Counted from the stretch's first letter, positions 8,742 through 17,205 are shown. The stretch: DNA of 64,000 nucleotides from Streptococcus gwangjuense (GCF_003627155.1 NZ_CP032621.1:310001-374000); one strand, 5' to 3'. The notes: generated by a model not told the origin, from the sequence alone. Program-made: numbers and translations.

Positions 8742-9149
8742 ATGAATAAGGGTAAAAAATGGGGTATTGTTGCTTTAGTAATTTGTATTATAGGAGGAAT
8801 TGTAATGTTTAGTTTGAATCACCAAAAAGAAAAAACGTTGGAAGAGAAAATGAGAATTGAACAGGAGAGGGTAGCAAAGTTTTTAGTTAGTAACTATGAT
8901 TTGGCTGATGGACAAAAGATTGAGAGAGTGGAGTTTGTTGAATTTCAAAGAAATGAAAGTACAGGGAGTTGGAGGATTACTGCTAAAGTAAATAATCAAT
9001 ATGATATATCTTTCAAAACAGATTCTTTAAATGAGAATGGGAAAATAAGAAGTTCTAATTACTCACCGATAGAATTTATAAAGAGAGAACACAAAGAAGA
9101 AGCTGGGTATGATATAGCAGTAAAAATTATCTACTTAGAGGAGAGATAA
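8742..9149 (+). CDS. Single-pass membrane protein, candidate immunity protein 3 (cognate)
   Basis: 135 residues. Same transmembrane N-terminus as copies 1 and 2; the stretch after the helix (NHQKEKTLEEKMRIEQ) is close to copy 1, then the ectodomain diverges (VEFVEFQRNESTGSW). It sits immediately before the only complete hydrolase gene, so if the set are immunity proteins this is the expected cognate partner. Start ATG with AGGAGG 7 nt upstream. Predicted topology puts about 105 residues outside the membrane, where a secreted lipase would attack. Confidence 0.68.
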   Translation: MNKGKKWGIVALVICIIGGIVMFSLNHQKEKTLEEKMRIEQERVAKFLVSNYDLADGQKIERVEFVEFQRNESTGSWRITAKVNNQYDISFKTDSLNENGKIRSSNYSPIEFIKREHKEEAGYDIAVKIIYLEER

Positions 9150-9153
9150 TTAT

Positions 9154-10365
9154 ATGATTACAGAAGAAGATTATAGATATATAGTAGACGATGTTTACGA
9201 TGTTGACTCTGGTAAGGTGAGTAGTCCTATTCAGGAGGGACGATTAGTTGCAAACGACCGGTTTAAAGTAATCACCAATCCCATAGACAACACTTCCAAC
9301 GGTATGCAGGCGATGGCGGTTGCTCCTGTGGATAAAAATGGGAATGTGGATTATAGCCACATAGTGATCGCCTATGCAGGGACGAATAAAGATGATCGGC
9401 TTGACATTCAAACAGATATCCAATCAATAGGATTTGGTGATAGACAGGTGCTGTCGGATTTGAAAACGAAGACATTGAGAAAATCTCAATTTCAAACGGC
9501 TCTGAGTTTTGCGGAAGAAATCGAAAAAACTTACCCCTCTGCAAAAATCACAACTGCGGGGCATTCGCTTGGAGAGTCTCTGGCTATGTATGTCGCTTTA
9601 AAGAGAGGTTATGCTAATGTTGGGTATAATGGGCCAGATATTCATAACTTGATTTCGAAAGAAGAAATCAAGTACATGCAAGAACATCCAGAACAATTTC
9701 GCAATTACCGTCATAAGTATGATGTTATTGGCAATATTACGGGAAATACGACTCAAACAGCTATATTTCCCTACATCTACCCTGCAAAAGATAACTGGGG
9801 TAACAAGTTAGAATATCATAACTTGTCCCAGTGGCGATTTGATGAGAATGGCCAGTTAGTTGATTTGGATGGAAAACGTGTCACAAATCTCAAAGTAACA
9901 GCGCTAGCAGCAGCAACAGCAGGTATGTACCGCTACCAAAAAATCAAAAGCTACCTCTCGGTAGATGGTTTGTCAAGTAGGGAAGAGATATACTTGGATA
10001 GCTTGCAGGGAATGGCTCTAGGGGAAGGAATGGCTAATGCAGCTCGAGCTGGTGCAGACGACGTCAAGCACCTTCAAGAGGAGGTGGTGTCAAAAGCACA
10101 AGAACTATGGAATCAGCTTGACTTTAGTAGTTTCCGATACCTGAGTTATGATGAAGTCCTATCGACTTTTGCGTCTGCGGGTGTGACTCAGGCTACGATT
10201 GTCGGTTCAGTTGAGCAAGATTTTGAGCAAATGAATCAAAAAGCTGAAAAACTAGCCACAGAGTTTGATACCCTTAACCAACAGATTATCCAAGTCATTG
10301 AGAATAAACTAGCCACAGATAAGGAATTGGCAGGAGAATTTAGAAAATGGAACAGTCGGATTTAG
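9154..10365 (+). CDS. Lipase-like alpha/beta hydrolase with helical C-terminus, candidate T7SS-type toxin
   Basis: 403 residues, no signal peptide. The N-terminal half is a class-3-lipase-like hydrolase (Mbeg1/DUF2974 or DUF6792-like): oxyanion segment VIAYAGTN (71-78), nucleophile elbow GHSLG with Ser138, probable Asp190 (KYDVIG) and His222 (EYHNLSQW). From about 240 on it is a long helical region ending in heptad-like Leu/Gln-rich helices. A lipase followed by a C-terminal LXG-like helical domain and small helical partners is the reverse layout described for the staphylococcal T7-secreted lipase TslA; I infer the same class here. The downstream gene overlaps the last 19 bases. No EssC or other secretion component is in the window. 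Alternative: an intracellular lipase or housekeeping hydrolase. Confidence 0.7.
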   Translation: MITEEDYRYIVDDVYDVDSGKVSSPIQEGRLVANDRFKVITNPIDNTSNGMQAMAVAPVDKNGNVDYSHIVIAYAGTNKDDRLDIQTDIQSIGFGDRQVLSDLKTKTLRKSQFQTALSFAEEIEKTYPSAKITTAGHSLGESLAMYVALKRGYANVGYNGPDIHNLISKEEIKYMQEHPEQFRNYRHKYDVIGNITGNTTQTAIFPYIYPAKDNWGNKLEYHNLSQWRFDENGQLVDLDGKRVTNLKVTALAAATAGMYRYQKIKSYLSVDGLSSREEIYLDSLQGMALGEGMANAARAGADDVKHLQEEVVSKAQELWNQLDFSSFRYLSYDEVLSTFASAGVTQATIVGSVEQDFEQMNQKAEKLATEFDTLNQQIIQVIENKLATDKELAGEFRKWNSRI

Positions 10366-10739
10366 TCTTCCAAAAGTTAAAAGCAAAAGAAAAAGAGTAT
10401 TATGATTTGGAAGATGAGTATTTAAGGCAGAAAGCAACTTTTACAAATCAACGCAACGAACTCTATGAACGTCGAGACCGCCTTGCCCGAATCGTCGATG
10501 ACGAAGCTAGCAAGATGACTGCTTTTCTTCAAAAAGGACAATATAGTTACCAAGATGGAGAACAGTTTTATAGGAGTTTACAACAATTGATGGAGGATTC
10601 TCAGTTTGCGTGTAGGCGTAGAGAAGATGAATTGCAGTATCAAGAGGATTTGTTAAACAGAGATTATCGTAAAAAGCAAGATGAGTTAGAACAGACAATC
10701 GGAGATTTAAGGAGGTCATATGCTCGCACCATTAAATGA
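10347..10739 (+). CDS. Small helical coiled-coil protein, candidate toxin-targeting partner A
   Basis: 130 residues, almost entirely charged helix (KLKAKEKEYYDLEDEYLRQK; later RRREDELQYQEDLLNRDYRK), no signal peptide or membrane segment. Overlaps the hydrolase gene by 19 bases and the next gene by 20, so translation is coupled. The size, helical content and position match the small DUF-type partners of T7-secreted LXG toxins. Function inferred from context only. Confidence 0.6.
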   Translation: MEQSDLVFQKLKAKEKEYYDLEDEYLRQKATFTNQRNELYERRDRLARIVDDEASKMTAFLQKGQYSYQDGEQFYRSLQQLMEDSQFACRRREDELQYQEDLLNRDYRKKQDELEQTIGDLRRSYARTIK

Positions 10740-11013
10740 ATATTATACAGATGAAGAATATGAATTTGCTTTACGTCAGATGTATCGTATGATGGAGAAG
10801 AATAGAATCTATACAATGGCGACAGTAATCTTAAAAGAAAAAAATTCTTTGCAAACAGATTATAAAGAAAAAGTGAGAGAAAGTGCGGAGGAGACAAAAG
10901 TCGCTATTGGGAAAATAAAATCACAGATGGATACGGCTATAAAAGGCCAGGTAAAGAAAAAGTTGGAAGAAGTGACAACGGAGAAGCTATCTCAGTATGA
11001 TTCCATTTGCTAA
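10720..11013 (+). CDS. Small helical protein, candidate toxin-targeting partner B
   Basis: 97 residues, start ATG 5 nt after AAGGAGG. N-terminal NEYYTDEEYEFALRQMYRMM, then a Lys/Glu-rich amphipathic helix to the C-terminus (QYDSIC). No membrane segment. It is the last gene of the island and is followed by a terminator. Like its neighbour it may bind the helical domain of the hydrolase. Confidence 0.58.
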   Translation: MLAPLNEYYTDEEYEFALRQMYRMMEKNRIYTMATVILKEKNSLQTDYKEKVRESAEETKVAIGKIKSQMDTAIKGQVKKKLEEVTTEKLSQYDSIC

Positions 11014-11044
11014 TTTTATAGTGAGTAACTAGAATAATTGCTAC

Positions 11045-11067
11045 AAACTGCATAGAGCAGTTTTTTT
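11045..11067 (+). terminator. Terminator of the toxin island
   Basis: 7-bp stem AAACTGC/GCAGTTT, 5-nt loop, then a run of T. It ends just before the right copy of the 58-bp repeat. Confidence 0.82.
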
Positions 11068-11093
11068 GCTATTACTTTTCCTATGAAAAATCC

Positions 11094-11151
11094 CTGCAAG
11101 CTCTTTCAAATTATGGTAGAATGGAAGCAGTAGAATTAGAAAAGGAAATCG
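11094..11151 (+). repeat. 58-bp direct repeat, right copy (nitroreductase promoter region)
   Basis: Matches 6800-6857 with two mismatches and runs into the nitroreductase ribosome site (AAAAGGAAATCG) 3 nt before its ATG. Contains TATGGTAGAAT as a probable extended -10. This copy is functional in position. Confidence 0.85.
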
Positions 11152-11154
11152 ATT

Positions 11155-11760
11155 ATGAAATTTCTTGAATTAAATAAAAAACGTCATGCGACTAAGCATT
11201 TCACTGATAAGCCGGTTGATCCAAAAGATGTGCGTACGGCTATCGAAATTGCAACCTTGGCTCCAAGTGCCCACAACAGCCAGCCTTGGAAATTTGTGGT
11301 TGTTCGTGAGAAAAATGCTGAATTGGCAAAGTTGGCTTATGGCTCGAACTTTGAGCAGGTATCATCAGCGCCTGTAACCATTGCCCTCTTTACAGATACG
11401 GACTTAGCCAAACGTGCTCGCAAGATTGCTCGTGTCGGTGGTGCAAAGAATTTTTCAGAAGAACAACTTCAATACTTCATGAAAAATTTGCCTGCTGAAT
11501 TTGCACGTTACAATGAACAACAGGTCAGCGACTACCTAGCCCTCAATGCAGGTTTGGTTGCTATGAACTTGGTTCTCGCTCTTACAGACCAAGGAATCGG
11601 ATCAAATCTGATTCTTGGTTTTGACAAATCAAAAATCAATGAAGTTTTGGACATCGAAGACCGTTTCCGCCCAGAACTCTTGATTACAGTGGGTTACACA
11701 GACGAAAAATTGGAACCAAGCTACCGCTTGCCAGTAGATGAAATCATCGATAAAAGATAG
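11155..11760 (+). CDS. Nitroreductase family oxidoreductase
   Basis: 201-residue FMN-dependent NAD(P)H oxidoreductase of the NfsB/FRP type. The N-terminal RHATKHF (phosphate contact of FMN), APSAHNSQPWKF and the late GIGSNLILGFD segment are family signatures. It probably reduces nitro compounds or quinones in the cytoplasm; the natural substrate is unknown. AAAAGGAAA precedes the ATG. It is followed within 14 nt by pepV. Its promoter region is duplicated upstream of the island at 6800. Confidence 0.88.
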   Translation: MKFLELNKKRHATKHFTDKPVDPKDVRTAIEIATLAPSAHNSQPWKFVVVREKNAELAKLAYGSNFEQVSSAPVTIALFTDTDLAKRARKIARVGGAKNFSEEQLQYFMKNLPAEFARYNEQQVSDYLALNAGLVAMNLVLALTDQGIGSNLILGFDKSKINEVLDIEDRFRPELLITVGYTDEKLEPSYRLPVDEIIDKR

Positions 11761-11773
11761 AAAGAAGAAAAAA

Positions 11774-13174
11774 ATGACAGTAATTGATTTTACAGCAGAA
11801 GTAGAAAAACGCAAAGAAGACCTCTTGGCTGACTTGTTTAGCCTTTTGGAAATCAACTCAGAACGTGATGACAGCAAGGCTGATGCCCAGCATCCATTTG
11901 GACCTGGTCCAGTAAAAGCCTTGGAGAAATTCCTTGAAATCGCAGACCGTGATGGCTATCCAACTAAGAATGTTGATAACTATGCAGGACATTTTGAGTT
12001 TGGTGATGGAGAAGAAGTTCTCGGAATCTTTGCCCATATGGATGTGGTGCCTGCTGGTAGCGGTTGGGACACAGATCCATATACACCAACTATCAAAGAT
12101 GGTCGCCTTTATGCGCGTGGTGCTTCTGATGATAAGGGACCTACAACAGCTTGTTACTATGGCTTGAAAATCATCAAAGAATTGGGCCTTCCAACTTCTA
12201 AGAAAGTCCGCTTCATCGTGGGAACAGACGAAGAATCAGGCTGGGCAGACATGGACTACTACTTCGAGCACGTAGGACTTGCAAAACCAGACTTCGGTTT
12301 CTCTCCAGACGCTGAATTCCCTATCATCAACGGTGAAAAAGGAAACATTACTGAATACCTCCACTTTGCAGGCGAAAATACAGGTGCTGCCCGTCTTCAT
12401 AGCTTTACAGGTGGTTTGCGTGAAAACATGGTGCCTGAATCAGCAACAGCAGTTGTTTCAGGCGACTTGGCTGACTTGCACGCTAAATTAGATGCCTTTG
12501 TTGCAGAACACAAACTCAGAGGAGAAATTTACGAAGAGACTGGTCAATACAAGGTGACCATCATTGGTAAATCAGCCCATGGTGCTATGCCTGCTTCAGG
12601 TGTTAATGGTGCGACTTACCTTGCCCTCTTCCTCAGCCAGTTTGACTTTGCTGGACCTGCAAAAGACTACCTTGACATCGCTGGAAAAATTCTTTTGAAC
12701 GACCATGAGGGTGAAAGTCTCAAGATTGCTCATGTGGACGAAAAGATGGGTGCCCTTTCTATGAATGCAGGCGTCTTCCGCTTTGATGAAACAAGTGCTG
12801 ACAATACGATTGCCCTTAACATCCGCTATCCAAAAGGAACCAACCCAGAGCAAATCAAGTCAATTCTTGAAAACTTGCCAGTTGCTTCTGTTAGCCTCTC
12901 TGAACACGGTCACACGCCTCACTATGTACCAATGGAAGATCCGCTTGTGCAAACCTTGTTGAATGTCTATGAAAAACAAACTGGTCTTAAAGGTCACGAG
13001 CAAGTCATCGGTGGTGGTACTTTTGGTCGCTTGCTCGAACGCGGAGTTGCCTACGGTGCCATGTTCCCAGACTCAATTGACACCATGCACCAAGCCAATG
13101 AATTTATCGCCTTGGACGATCTTTTCCGAGCAGCAGCAATCTATGCCGAAGCTATTTACGAATTGATCAAATAA
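11774..13174 (+). CDS. pepV: Dipeptidase PepV (M20)
   Basis: 466 residues from the ATG at 11774; the frame is open further upstream but that stretch (KDRKKKK) overlaps the nitroreductase end and is not part of the family. Zinc ligands are recognisable: FAHMDVVPAG (His), RGASDDKGPT (bridging Asp), GTDEESG (catalytic Glu pair), DAEFPIINGEKG (Asp) and TMHQANEFI (His near the C-terminus). It cleaves dipeptides, including beta-alanyl and D-residue forms, in the cytoplasm, completing peptide use. Followed by a strong terminator. Confidence 0.95.
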   Translation: MTVIDFTAEVEKRKEDLLADLFSLLEINSERDDSKADAQHPFGPGPVKALEKFLEIADRDGYPTKNVDNYAGHFEFGDGEEVLGIFAHMDVVPAGSGWDTDPYTPTIKDGRLYARGASDDKGPTTACYYGLKIIKELGLPTSKKVRFIVGTDEESGWADMDYYFEHVGLAKPDFGFSPDAEFPIINGEKGNITEYLHFAGENTGAARLHSFTGGLRENMVPESATAVVSGDLADLHAKLDAFVAEHKLRGEIYEETGQYKVTIIGKSAHGAMPASGVNGATYLALFLSQFDFAGPAKDYLDIAGKILLNDHEGESLKIAHVDEKMGALSMNAGVFRFDETSADNTIALNIRYPKGTNPEQIKSILENLPVASVSLSEHGHTPHYVPMEDPLVQTLLNVYEKQTGLKGHEQVIGGGTFGRLLERGVAYGAMFPDSIDTMHQANEFIALDDLFRAAAIYAEAIYELIK

Positions 13175-13180
13175 AACGAT

Positions 13181-13214
13181 AGAAGTCTGAGATTGTATGC
13201 TTAGACTTCTTTTT
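13181..13214 (+). terminator. Terminator of pepV
   Basis: 11-bp stem AGAAGTCTGAG/CTTAGACTTCT with one G-T pair, 8-nt loop, then TTTTT. Confidence 0.85.
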
Positions 13215-13227
13215 GGAGGGAAAGTAG

Positions 13228-13818
13228 ATGTCTCAAATTGAAAGAATCAAGCAGGCTATTATGTCAGATCCACAAAATGCCAGCTATACAAAGCGTGGCA
13301 TTGAGCCTCTCTTTGCAGTGCCAAAGACAGCTCGCATCAATATCATCGGTCAGGCACCGGGACTTAAAACCCAAGAAGCAGGCCTTTACTGGAAGGACAA
13401 AAGTGGTGACCGCTTGCGGGACTGGCTAGGTGTGGATGAAGATACCTTTTACAATTCAGGTTATTTTGCTGTTTTGCCTATGGATTTCTACTTTCCAGGC
13501 CATGGCAATTCAGGTGACCTGCCACCGCGAGCGGGTTTTGCTGAAAAATGGCATCCTCAGCTCTTGAAAGAATTGCCTGATATTCAGCTAACCCTCTTGA
13601 TTGGACAATATGCTCAAGCCTACTATTTACAGGAAAAAATTAGTGGCAAGGTGACAGAACGGGTAAAACATTACCAGAACTACTTGCCAACCTATTTTCC
13701 ACTAGTTCACCCCTCGCCGCGAAATCAAATCTGGATGGCCAAAAATCCTTGGTTTGAGTCAGAAGTGGTGCCAGATTTGAAAAAAAGAATTAAAACTATT
13801 TTAGGAGAAAAAGAATGA
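13228..13818 (+). CDS. Uracil-DNA glycosylase family protein
   Basis: 196 residues. IIGQAPG (39-45) and the late VHPSPRN correspond to motifs 1 and 2 of the UDG superfamily (families 4/5 and relatives), with DFYFPGHGNSGD between. It is likely to remove or recognise damaged bases, but the group's activity is not well established. AGGGAAAGTAG precedes the ATG. Its last 4 bases overlap the rhodanese start (ATGA), so the two are translationally coupled. Confidence 0.82.
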   Translation: MSQIERIKQAIMSDPQNASYTKRGIEPLFAVPKTARINIIGQAPGLKTQEAGLYWKDKSGDRLRDWLGVDEDTFYNSGYFAVLPMDFYFPGHGNSGDLPPRAGFAEKWHPQLLKELPDIQLTLLIGQYAQAYYLQEKISGKVTERVKHYQNYLPTYFPLVHPSPRNQIWMAKNPWFESEVVPDLKKRIKTILGEKE

Positions 13819-14102
13819 AAGAAATTTCCTTTGACGCATTTTACCAGCTTTACCAAAACGACCAACTTTCTCTAGTAGACGTGAGAGAAGTGGATGAGTT
13901 TGAATCTCTTCATTTAGAAGGTGCCCACAACCTACCGCTGAGTCAATTAGCTGATACTTATGATCAATTGGACAAGGATCAGTTACATTATGTTATTTGT
14001 AAATCTGGAATGAGATCGGCGCGTGCTTGTCAATTCCTAGCTGAACAAGGTTATGAGGTTATCAATGTTCAAGGTGGCATGATGGCCTTTGAAGAACTTT
14101 AA
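13815..14102 (+). CDS. Rhodanese-like protein
   Basis: 95-residue single rhodanese domain. VDVREVDEFESLHLEGAHN is the typical entry, and the active loop CKSGMRS carries the persulfide Cys and conserved Arg, so it should be catalytically competent as a sulfurtransferase. Cytoplasmic. ATGA overlap with the upstream gene; terminator 9 nt downstream. Confidence 0.9.
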   Translation: MKEISFDAFYQLYQNDQLSLVDVREVDEFESLHLEGAHNLPLSQLADTYDQLDKDQLHYVICKSGMRSARACQFLAEQGYEVINVQGGMMAFEEL

Positions 14103-14110
14103 AAATTTTC

Positions 14111-14150
14111 AATTCTCCTACTTGGTGTGGACTAGGTAGGAGAATTTTAT
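14111..14150 (+). terminator. Terminator after the rhodanese gene
   Basis: AATTCTCCTAC/GTAGGAGAATT, 11 bp, with TTTATTTTT after it. Confidence 0.85.
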
Positions 14151-14272
14151 TTTTAGATAATTCTCATTTTTAAGAATCTTGAAAACATTCAATATTTACT
14201 TCGTGAAGCTTTTTTCATACTCCTATTCATGATATACTAGGTCAGTATTTTATAAATATGAAGGAGATTTAC

Positions 14273-15598
14273 ATGGCTAAAAAAGGTGCCCTAACAGGTT
14301 TACTCCTGTTTGGAATATTTTTTGGTGCGGGAAACTTGATTTTTCCGCCTTCTCTGGGTGCTCTATCTGGAGAACATTTTCTTCCTGCCATCGCAGGTTT
14401 TGTCTTTTCAGGCGTCGGTATCGCCGTCTTGACCCTTATTATTGGAACGCTAAATCCTAAAGGATATATCTACGAGATTTCAACAAAGATAGCGCCTTGG
14501 TTTGCGACTCTTTACCTCTCAGTTCTTTACTTGTCAATCGGTCCATTCTTTGCTATCCCACGTACAGCTACAACAGCTTACGAAGTAGGGATTAGCCCCC
14601 TTTTGTCGGATGCAAATAAAGGGCTTGGCTTGATTGTCTTTACCGTGCTTTACTTTGCAGCGGCGTATTTAATCTCGCTTAATCCATCAAAAATCTTGGA
14701 CCGTATCGGCCGTATCTTAACGCCAGTCTTTGCGATTTTGATCGTTATCTTGGTTGTTTTAGGAGCTTTCAAATATGGTGGAACAAGTCCTCAAGCTGCT
14801 TCAGCTGCTTATCAAGCTTCTGCCTTTGGGACAGGTTTCCTAGAAGGTTACAATACCTTGGATGCCCTTGCTTCAGTTGCCTTTAGCGTAATCGCAGTTC
14901 AAACCTTGAAACAACTTGGATTTTCAAGTAAGAAAGAATACATTTCAACTATTTGGGTGGTTGGGATCGTTGTTGCCCTTGCTTTCAGTGCTCTTTACAT
15001 CGGTTTAGGTTTCCTTGGAAATCATTTCCCAGTACCAGCTGAGGCGATGAAGGGTGGAACACCAGGTGTTTACATCTTGTCACAAGCGACTCAAGAAATC
15101 TTTGGTTCAACAGCTCAACTCTTCCTTGCAGCTATGGTTACCGTAACCTGCTTCACAACAACAGTTGGTTTGATTGTGTCAACAGCTGAGTTCTTTAATG
15201 AACGCTTCCCACAAATCAGCTACAAGGTTTATGCGACAGCCTTTACCTTGATTGGATTTGCCATTGCTAATTTGGGTCTTGATGCGATTATCAAGTACTC
15301 CATTCCAGTACTGGTTATCTTGTACCCAATCACGATTGCTATCGTTATGATTGTCATTGTCAACAAATTTGTAGCTCTTTCAAAACCAGGTATGCAGTTG
15401 ACAATTGCTGTGGTTACAGCTATTGCTATTGCAAGCGTATTAGGAAGCTCGTTTAAGGTTGAGTTTCTTGCGAATCTTGTCAACGCTCTTCCTTTTGCCA
15501 AGGCATCACTCCCATGGTTAGTACCAGCCGTTGTCGGAATCTTGCTCTCATTGGTTCTACCAAATAAGCAAGAAAGCGATGTTTTTGAAATGGAATAA
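14273..15598 (+). CDS. brnQ: Branched-chain amino acid:cation symporter BrnQ
   Basis: 441 residues from the ATG at 14273, which has AAGGAG 7 nt upstream; the ATG at 14258 would place that site inside the gene. About twelve transmembrane helices. FGIFFGAGNLIFPPSLG near the N-terminus is the hallmark of the LivCS/BrnQ family, which takes up Leu, Ile and Val with Na+ or H+. Monocistronic: its own upstream region with TATACT near 14233, and a terminator at 15604. Confidence 0.93.
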   Translation: MAKKGALTGLLLFGIFFGAGNLIFPPSLGALSGEHFLPAIAGFVFSGVGIAVLTLIIGTLNPKGYIYEISTKIAPWFATLYLSVLYLSIGPFFAIPRTATTAYEVGISPLLSDANKGLGLIVFTVLYFAAAYLISLNPSKILDRIGRILTPVFAILIVILVVLGAFKYGGTSPQAASAAYQASAFGTGFLEGYNTLDALASVAFSVIAVQTLKQLGFSSKKEYISTIWVVGIVVALAFSALYIGLGFLGNHFPVPAEAMKGGTPGVYILSQATQEIFGSTAQLFLAAMVTVTCFTTTVGLIVSTAEFFNERFPQISYKVYATAFTLIGFAIANLGLDAIIKYSIPVLVILYPITIAIVMIVIVNKFVALSKPGMQLTIAVVTAIAIASVLGSSFKVEFLANLVNALPFAKASLPWLVPAVVGILLSLVLPNKQESDVFEME

Positions 15599-15603
15599 TC
15601 ACT

Positions 15604-15648
15604 AAAATCACTTTTGTAGTCAAGTCTACAGGAGTGATTTTCTTTTTT
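15604..15648 (+). terminator. Terminator of brnQ
   Basis: Long stem AAAATCACT...TGTAG/CTACA...AGTGATTTT with a small internal loop, then TCTTTTTT. Confidence 0.88.
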
Positions 15649-15664
15649 AGTCCGATGATAAATG

Positions 15665-15673
15665 TGTTATAAT
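15665..15673 (+). promoter_or_regulatory. Extended -10 promoter for pepA
   Basis: TGTTATAAT, 22 nt before the pepA ATG, with GAGGTGAAG as ribosome site in between. Confidence 0.7.
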
Positions 15674-15695
15674 AGGTAGCAAAAGAGGTGAAGAA

Positions 15696-16733
15696 ATGAA
15701 TCAAACAGTAGAATATATTAAAGAACTGACAGCCATTGCGTCGCCAACAGGCTTCACTCGGGAGGTTTCGGACTATTTAGTCAAGACTCTAGAAGGTTTT
15801 GGTTACCAGCCGGTTCGCACAGCTAAGGGTGGTGTCAATGTGACCATCAAAGGTCAAAATGATAAGGAGCATCGCTATGTGACTGCCCATGTGGATACGC
15901 TGGGTGCTATTGTCCGTGCTGTCAAATCAGATGGCCGTCTCAAAATGGACCGTATCGGTGGTTTCCCTTGGAACATGATTGAAGGAGAAAACTGTACCGT
16001 TCATGTGGCTAGCACAGGTGAAAAAGTATCAGGAACCATCCTCATCCACCAGACTTCTTGCCATGTCTATAAGGATGCAGGAACTGCAGAACGCACGCAG
16101 GACAATATGGAAGTGCGTTTGGATGTAAAAGTGACCAATGAAAAAGAAACTCGTGCCTTGGGGATTGAGGTCGGTGATTTTATCAGCTTTGATCCACGAA
16201 CTGTCGTGACAGAGACAGGTTTTATCAAGTCTCGTCATTTGGATGATAAGGTCAGCGCAGCGATCTTGCTTAACCTGCTTCGTATTTATAAGGAAGAGAA
16301 GATTGAATTGCCCGTAACAACTCATTTTGATTTTTCAGTCTTTGAAGAAGTGGGGCATGGTGCTAATTCTAACATTCCTGCTCAGGTAGTAGAATATCTG
16401 GCTGTGGATATGGGAGCTATGGGAGATGACCAGCAAACAGACGAATATACAGTGTCTATCTGTGTCAAGGATGCTTCTGGACCTTATCACTACGACTTCC
16501 GTCAACACTTGGTTGCTTTGGCTAAAGAGCAAGATATTCCATTTAAGCTGGATATCTATCCATTTTATGGTTCGGACGCTTCAGCAGCTATGTCTGCAGG
16601 GGCAGAAGTCAAACACGCCCTTCTCGGTGCTGGTATCGAGTCTAGCCACTCATATGAGCGCACTCATATTGACTCGGTGGTCGCAACGGAACGTATGGTT
16701 GATGCTTATCTTAAGAGCATATTGGTAGACTAA
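15696..16733 (+). CDS. pepA: Glutamyl aminopeptidase PepA (M42)
   Basis: 345 residues. Family M42 (tetrahedral aminopeptidases): TAHVDTLG (first zinc His), SRHLDDKVSA (bridging Asp), FEEVGHG (catalytic Glu), VDMGAMG (Asp) and SSHSYERTH near the end. Removes N-terminal Glu or Asp from peptides in the cytoplasm. The HIT gene starts 2 nt after its stop and ldcB follows closely, making a three-gene run. Confidence 0.93.
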   Translation: MNQTVEYIKELTAIASPTGFTREVSDYLVKTLEGFGYQPVRTAKGGVNVTIKGQNDKEHRYVTAHVDTLGAIVRAVKSDGRLKMDRIGGFPWNMIEGENCTVHVASTGEKVSGTILIHQTSCHVYKDAGTAERTQDNMEVRLDVKVTNEKETRALGIEVGDFISFDPRTVVTETGFIKSRHLDDKVSAAILLNLLRIYKEEKIELPVTTHFDFSVFEEVGHGANSNIPAQVVEYLAVDMGAMGDDQQTDEYTVSICVKDASGPYHYDFRQHLVALAKEQDIPFKLDIYPFYGSDASAAMSAGAEVKHALLGAGIESSHSYERTHIDSVVATERMVDAYLKSILVD

Positions 16734-16734
16734 T

Positions 16735-17205
16735 ATGTGTTTGATTTGCCAGAGAATTGAGCTCATTAAAGCTGGGGAAAATCCCTACTTTGTGAGAGAA
16801 CTAGAAACAGGCTATCTTGTGATTGGAGATCACCAGTATTTTGCAGGCTATAGTCTCTTTCTAGCCAAGGAACACGTCACCGAATTGCATCATTTAGAGA
16901 AGGAAACTAGAATCCGTTTTCTAGAGGAAATGAGTTTAGTCCAAGAGGCAGTTGCCAAGGCCTTTACTGCCGAGAAAATGAATATCGAACTGCTAGGAAA
17001 TGGTGATGCCCATCTTCATTGGCATCTGTTTCCTAGACGAAGAGGTGATATGAATGGTCACGGTCTCAAGGGACGTGGTCCAGTCTGGTGGGTTCCCTTT
17101 GAAGAAATGACAGCAGAAACCTGCCAAGTAAAACCTGATGAGATTAAACAATTAGTCAAACGTTTATCGCCAGAAGTAGACAACCTATTAGAAATAAAGG
17201 AGTAG
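16735..17205 (+). CDS. HIT family nucleotide-binding protein
   Basis: 156 residues. HLHWHLFPRR is the histidine triad (H-x-H-x-H), with GDAHLH just before; the N-terminal CLICQRIELI supplies a Cys pair seen in many HIT proteins. Probable hydrolase of nucleotide phosphoramidates or dinucleoside polyphosphates. Two bases after pepA; no ribosome site of its own stands out, so coupling to pepA is likely. Confidence 0.88.
   Translation: MCLICQRIELIKAGENPYFVRELETGYLVIGDHQYFAGYSLFLAKEHVTELHHLEKETRIRFLEEMSLVQEAVAKAFTAEKMNIELLGNGDAHLHWHLFPRRRGDMNGHGLKGRGPVWWVPFEEMTAETCQVKPDEIKQLVKRLSPEVDNLLEIKE

Noticed and set aside
14151..14272. T-box or riboswitch before brnQ
   Set aside because: No T-box motif, specifier loop or antiterminator pairing is recognisable in the 120 nt.
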